A stretch of DNA of 64,000 nucleotides from Chitinophaga silvatica. GTDB lineage: Bacteria; Bacteroidota; Bacteroidia; Chitinophagales; Chitinophagaceae. This document shows, piece by piece, positions 60,769 to 64,000 of this stretch. The first letter of the stretch is position 1. Every line of letters begins with the position of its first letter. The translations under genes were made by a program, and so were the position numbers. The notes under the pieces are model-generated. The model was not told the origin of the DNA, did not search any database, and was given only the letters and a program-made list of their open reading frames with translations. Location of the stretch: assembly GCF_003419895.1 (NCBI RefSeq), contig NZ_QPMM01000001.1, positions 1,054,001-1,118,000 of the forward strand, given 5' to 3'.

Positions 60769-61526
60769 CTGTAACATTTATTACGTTGCTTGTCGTCATC
60801 ATGGGACTGGTGGTAATAGCAGCCATAATAAGTTATAAAAAGAAGCAGGATGCACACTTACATCAGCTAAAATTAATGAAAGAAGAGTACAACAAACAAC
60901 TTATGTGGTCCCAGATTGAAATGCAGGAAGAGGCCTTTGCACATTTAGGGCAGGAACTGCACGATGATATTGGACAACTACTAAGCAGTACGAAACTCCT
61001 GATAAATGTAACCCAACGTAATATGGCTGAAGTGCCAGAAACGCTGCTTACAGCAGAAGAAACCCTTAGTACTGCAATACAGCACCTCCGGGCGCTGTCA
61101 AAATCGTTTAGCCGTCAGTGGCTGGATCAATTCAGCTTAATAGAAAACCTCAGAGTAGAAATTGACAGAATAAATGCCAGTAAAGCTATTACGATTAAAT
61201 TCTCCCACGACTTATTGGTCTTACCCCTTCAGTCAGAACCTCAGATCATTCTATTCAGGATTATTCAGGAGGCCATCCAAAACTGTATCAAGCATGCTAA
61301 ACCCCAGATAATTGATATCAGTATGCGGGAAAGCAATCAGCAATTGATTGTAATCATTGCTGATGATGGCGGTGGATTCGATAAAAACTCCATGTCAAAC
61401 AAAGGACTGGGCATTCGAAATATGCAGCACAGAACCAGGTTGTTACAGGGAGAAATCAGTTGGGAAGTTACTACCGCAGGAGGCACCGCAGTTATGATCA
61501 GTTTACCTTTAGCAAAATCTTTATGA
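60738..61526 (+). CDS. Histidine kinase, NarL/DesK type (HisKA_3)
   Basis: 262 residues. One membrane helix (~8-32), a coiled-coil (~36-65), phospho-acceptor H75 in ELHDDIGQLL, and the HATPase with EAIQNCIKHA (N-box), DDGGGFD and GLGIRNMQHR (G-box). It has almost no periplasmic domain, so the overlapping membrane protein is the probable sensor. It overlaps the response regulator gene by 4 bp (ATGA), so the pair is expressed together. Confidence 0.93.
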   Translation: MLPVKQDLFVAVTFITLLVVIMGLVVIAAIISYKKKQDAHLHQLKLMKEEYNKQLMWSQIEMQEEAFAHLGQELHDDIGQLLSSTKLLINVTQRNMAEVPETLLTAEETLSTAIQHLRALSKSFSRQWLDQFSLIENLRVEIDRINASKAITIKFSHDLLVLPLQSEPQIILFRIIQEAIQNCIKHAKPQIIDISMRESNQQLIVIIADDGGGFDKNSMSNKGLGIRNMQHRTRLLQGEISWEVTTAGGTAVMISLPLAKSL

Positions 61527-62158
61527 ACATCACCATTGGCATTGCAGACGACCATCAATTATTTTTGAAATCATTAAGTTTACTCATTAATAGCTTCGAC
61601 GGCTTCCTGATTGTTGCCGAAGCTGTTAATGGTGCAGAACTATTATCCAGGCTCGCGCTTCTTCCCACCCCACCGGACATTGTACTGATAGATGTAAATA
61701 TGCCCGTTATGGATGGAGCCGCCACTACTCAACGCATTCTGTCGATTTATCCCAATACCAAAGTAATAGCTCTTTCAATGAAAGATAATGATGCTACCAT
61801 TATCGAAATGCTGAAAGCTGGTTGTTGCGCCTACCTGTTGAAAGATATTCACCCCACTGAATTGGAAAAAGCTTTAATAGAGGTTAATGAAACCGGTTTG
61901 TATAGTAACGATGCTTCCAACGTTAATTACCGGCGTCTTTTAGTCCAATCCGAGCAAAATCAGATCCTTACCGAAAGGGAAAAGGAATTTCTTAGCCTGG
62001 CATGTAGCGATCTGACCTATAAAGCTATTGCTGTTAAAATGAATGTAACCGAACGGACGGTAGACGGATACCGGGAAATTCTTTTTCATAAGCTCAATGT
62101 TCAAAGCCGTACTGGAATGGTATTAGAAGCGTTAAGAAGACAACTAATCTCCCTTTAG
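61523..62158 (+). CDS. LuxR/NarL-type response regulator
   Basis: 211 residues from the ATG at 61523. Receiver domain ~1-120 with phospho-acceptor D57 in VLIDVNMPVMDG and K-region YLLKD. GerE-type helix-turn-helix ~140-205 (LTEREKEFLSLACSDLTYKA, VNVTERTVDG-like segment MNVTERTVDGYRE). It should be phosphorylated by the preceding kinase. The ABC exporter genes 118 bp downstream could be targets, by position only. Confidence 0.94.
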   Translation: MNITIGIADDHQLFLKSLSLLINSFDGFLIVAEAVNGAELLSRLALLPTPPDIVLIDVNMPVMDGAATTQRILSIYPNTKVIALSMKDNDATIIEMLKAGCCAYLLKDIHPTELEKALIEVNETGLYSNDASNVNYRRLLVQSEQNQILTEREKEFLSLACSDLTYKAIAVKMNVTERTVDGYREILFHKLNVQSRTGMVLEALRRQLISL

Positions 62159-62275
62159 GAAAATTTACCGGTAATCAACTGGTCTTTGCCGTCATTTTTC
62201 CGCCGTTTACCTTTTTCTGATATTTACTGTCGGCTGCTGTTGTAATTTTCTGGAAATTAGAAAAAATTCAGTTAA

Positions 62276-63064
62276 ATGAGCAATCTACCAACCCGCCGGG
62301 AGCCTATCCTGGAAGTGGATCATCTGAACGTCAGATATGGAAATTTTACTGCTGTGAGAAGCATTTCCTTTGAAGTATTCGGAGGAGAAATTTTTGGTTT
62401 GTTAGGGCCTAATGGTGCAGGGAAAACCAGCTCTCTTAGCGCAATTGAAGGGCTCTTAAAGCCCTCTGCCGGCGCTATCTCCGTTTGCGGATTTGATATT
62501 GCATCCAAACCGCTGCATGCCCGGGCCAACATGGGAGTACAACTTCAGGCTACCAGTTTCCAGCAGGAACTGACAATTACAGAAATCATTCGTTTGTATT
62601 CCCGAATCTATGACGTAAATCTTACGGATGCTGAAATTCATGAGAGACTTGCCGCTATTAATCTCACAGATTCAATAAATAAAAAAATAGCTCAGCTTTC
62701 GGGAGGACAACAACAACGAGTTTCCTTACTTATCTCCACCATCCATGACCCTCAGCTCATGTTGCTGGACGAACCAACTACAGGCCTTGATCCGCAATCG
62801 AGACGTTACCTGTGGGATAGAATCGAACAGTTTCGCGATAAAGGACATGCGGTGCTGATTACTACCCACTCAATGGAAGAAGCAGAAGCCATCTGTGATC
62901 GTATTGCCATCATAGATCATGGCAGTATTATCGCAATTGATAGTCCGGCTGCCCTCATTGAAAATAATCTCACCAATCCCGCTGTTCTTGAAGTTGTAAG
63001 AAAAGGAAAAGTAACGTTGGAAGATGTATTTATTGGTCTAACTGGTACAGCTATACGCTCATAA
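62276..63064 (+). CDS. ABC transporter ATP-binding protein (exporter)
   Basis: 262 residues. Walker A GPNGAGKTS, Q-loop, signature QLSGGQQQR, Walker B LMLLDEPTTGLD and H-loop TTHSMEEAE are all present. It belongs to the DrrA/NatA-like class that pairs with ABC-2 permeases for export of drugs or lipids. The permease gene starts 14 bp downstream. Confidence 0.94.
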   Translation: MSNLPTRREPILEVDHLNVRYGNFTAVRSISFEVFGGEIFGLLGPNGAGKTSSLSAIEGLLKPSAGAISVCGFDIASKPLHARANMGVQLQATSFQQELTITEIIRLYSRIYDVNLTDAEIHERLAAINLTDSINKKIAQLSGGQQQRVSLLISTIHDPQLMLLDEPTTGLDPQSRRYLWDRIEQFRDKGHAVLITTHSMEEAEAICDRIAIIDHGSIIAIDSPAALIENNLTNPAVLEVVRKGKVTLEDVFIGLTGTAIRS

Positions 63065-63078
63065 ATTATTTATTGATA

Positions 63079-63828
63079 ATGGAAACTAGAATCCCTAAGA
63101 ACTCAGCTATATTATCGGCTTTATTACAAGCCGATTTTACAACACTCTGGCGTAATCGCCGTTCCTTTAACATGGTATTGCTTGTACCATTAATTATTCT
63201 TGTGTCCTGGAAAGGATTGGTACCTAAACTTGGAGGAGTATTTGTTTTATCTTCCTGCATCACTATTGGTTTAACAAGCATTGGGCTGATGGGTTATTCC
63301 AATGCGGTGGCCAGAGACCGCGACAGAGGCATATTTCAGCGACTTAGAGTTGGCCCGCTTGAGGGATGGACAATCATGAGCAGCCGCTTAATTGTTCAGG
63401 TAGCGATGATTATATTAATGACGTTGTTGGTATTTATTGTTGGATATTTTGTAGATCATATTTCTCTGACGCCAGCAGGTTACCTGGTAGGATTAGTGAT
63501 GGCTGTATTGGGAAGTGCAGTGTATTTAGGTCTGGGCCAGGCGATAGTTGGTTTGATAAAGAATCCTGAAACTGTAAATACTACCACCCGTCTGGTTTAC
63601 TTTGCTTTTATTATGATAGGGATGTTTGGTGAGTTTGGAGTACTGGGGAAGGAAATCGGGCAAATAGCTACCTGGTCGCCATATGGTACTGTAAGGAAGG
63701 TATTGGCCGCGGGCCTTGACCCGGCATCCTGGCAGCTGGCAACAACCTATGCATTTCTGGCTTCAGTTGGATATGCCATATTATTTGTAGTAATTGGTGT
63801 GAAATACTTTAAATGGGAAAATAAGTAA
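63079..63828 (+). CDS. ABC-2 type permease
   Basis: 249 residues from the ATG at 63079 (a TTG two codons earlier is also open). Six hydrophobic segments are visible, with the ABC-2 features NRRSFNMVLLVPLIILVSW, AVARDRDRGIFQRLRVGPLE and a C-terminal LASVGYAILFVVIGVKYF helix. It pairs with the preceding ATPase as an exporter of unknown substrate. Its stop codon touches the convergent CorC-type gene with no gap. Confidence 0.9.
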   Translation: METRIPKNSAILSALLQADFTTLWRNRRSFNMVLLVPLIILVSWKGLVPKLGGVFVLSSCITIGLTSIGLMGYSNAVARDRDRGIFQRLRVGPLEGWTIMSSRLIVQVAMIILMTLLVFIVGYFVDHISLTPAGYLVGLVMAVLGSAVYLGLGQAIVGLIKNPETVNTTTRLVYFAFIMIGMFGEFGVLGKEIGQIATWSPYGTVRKVLAAGLDPASWQLATTYAFLASVGYAILFVVIGVKYFKWENK

Positions 63829-64000
63829 TCAGAAGACAGGTCTGATATTTACCTCATCAATTCTATGTTTATCCATCTTTTTAACTTCAAAAACAATCTG
63901 GTTTAAAATTATTTTTTCTCCAGGCGCGGGGATATGTTTAAGCTTTTCTATGAGCAGGCCTGCAATAGTAATGTCTTCCATTTCATATTCCCGCAGCCAT
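63829..64000 (-). CDS. CorC/HlyC-type domain protein, C-terminal end (truncated by window edge)
   Basis: The last 57 codons of a gene entering from the right edge. MEDITIAGLLIEKLKHIPAP followed by GEKIILNQIVFEVKKMDKHR is the transporter-associated CorC_HlyC domain that ends hemolysin-family (TlyC/CorC, CBS-pair) membrane proteins, which are linked to ion efflux. The membrane and CBS domains lie outside the window. The stop codon directly abuts the ABC permease stop. Confidence 0.85.
   Translation of the reverse strand, partial: WLREYEMEDITIAGLLIEKLKHIPAPGEKIILNQIVFEVKKMDKHRIDEVNIRPVF

Overview
The window reads as a chromosomal segment of a carbohydrate-degrading Bacteroidota, probably a Chitinophaga-like member of Chitinophagales. 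The evidence is two SusC/SusD loci, six TonB-dependent receptors, an ECF sigma/FecR pair, a hybrid two-component regulator, many lipoprotein signals starting MKK..C, and promoters of the Bacteroidota form TTTG-N19-21-TAnnTTTG. The genus is inferred from gene content only. I saw no rRNA, tRNA, CRISPR array, transposase or prophage block.

Layout. 1-6.5 kb: the end of a GH92 alpha-mannosidase, then two minus-strand TonB-dependent receptors (one of siderophore type). 6.7-13 kb: a 2H phosphoesterase, a small secreted/membrane/ABC-ATPase/sialidase (GH33) run, a XRE-S24 repressor with a likely operator, a DUF4369-thioredoxin-like protein without its cysteines, and a PAS-LuxR regulator. 13.2-23.5 kb: polysaccharide utilisation locus 1 (ECF sigma, FecR, STN-SusC, SusD, SusE, two GH76 endo-alpha-1,6-mannanases), closed by a strong terminator. 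23.5-29.3 kb: a baeRF-like protein, a lone CBM6-like protein, a polynucleotide-kinase-like P-loop protein overlapping a Thg1-like 3'-5' polymerase, an acetyltransferase/glycosyltransferase pair and a membrane protein. 29.5-42.4 kb: locus 2 (hybrid two-component regulator, SusC, SusD, GH130, MFS transporter and a 569-residue lipoprotein of unknown family). 42.4-46.6 kb: type II NADH dehydrogenase, Crp/Fnr regulator, a broken TauE/SafE sulfite exporter, persulfide-dioxygenase-like MBL/rhodanese protein and a CDGSH iron-sulfur protein. 46.6-50.4 kb: a PQQ-type propeller protein, a TonB receptor and two kinds of intergenic inverted repeat. 50.5-57 kb (minus strand): a di-haem peroxidase/TonB receptor/DUF4397 operon, YceI and a TlpA-like thioredoxin. 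57.3-64 kb: a B12-type radical SAM protein with unusual cysteine spacing, an unknown protein, a membrane protein/histidine kinase/LuxR regulator operon, an ABC exporter, and the end of a CorC/HlyC-type protein.

How it works together. GH92, two GH76, GH130 and two SusCD systems point to alpha-mannan or N-glycan use. In locus 1 a surface lipoprotein GH76 would cut mannan, SusCD would import it and a second GH76 without a lipobox would act in the periplasm. Locus 2 probably imports a mannose-containing oligosaccharide and splits it by phosphorolysis (GH130). The most unusual pairing is the kinase-like protein with the Thg1-like polymerase, which would make a coherent two-step 5'-end RNA repair unit; this is an inference from sequence and overlap. 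Also worth checking are the unknown lipoprotein in locus 2, the peroxidase/TonB/DUF4397 operon and the radical SAM protein.
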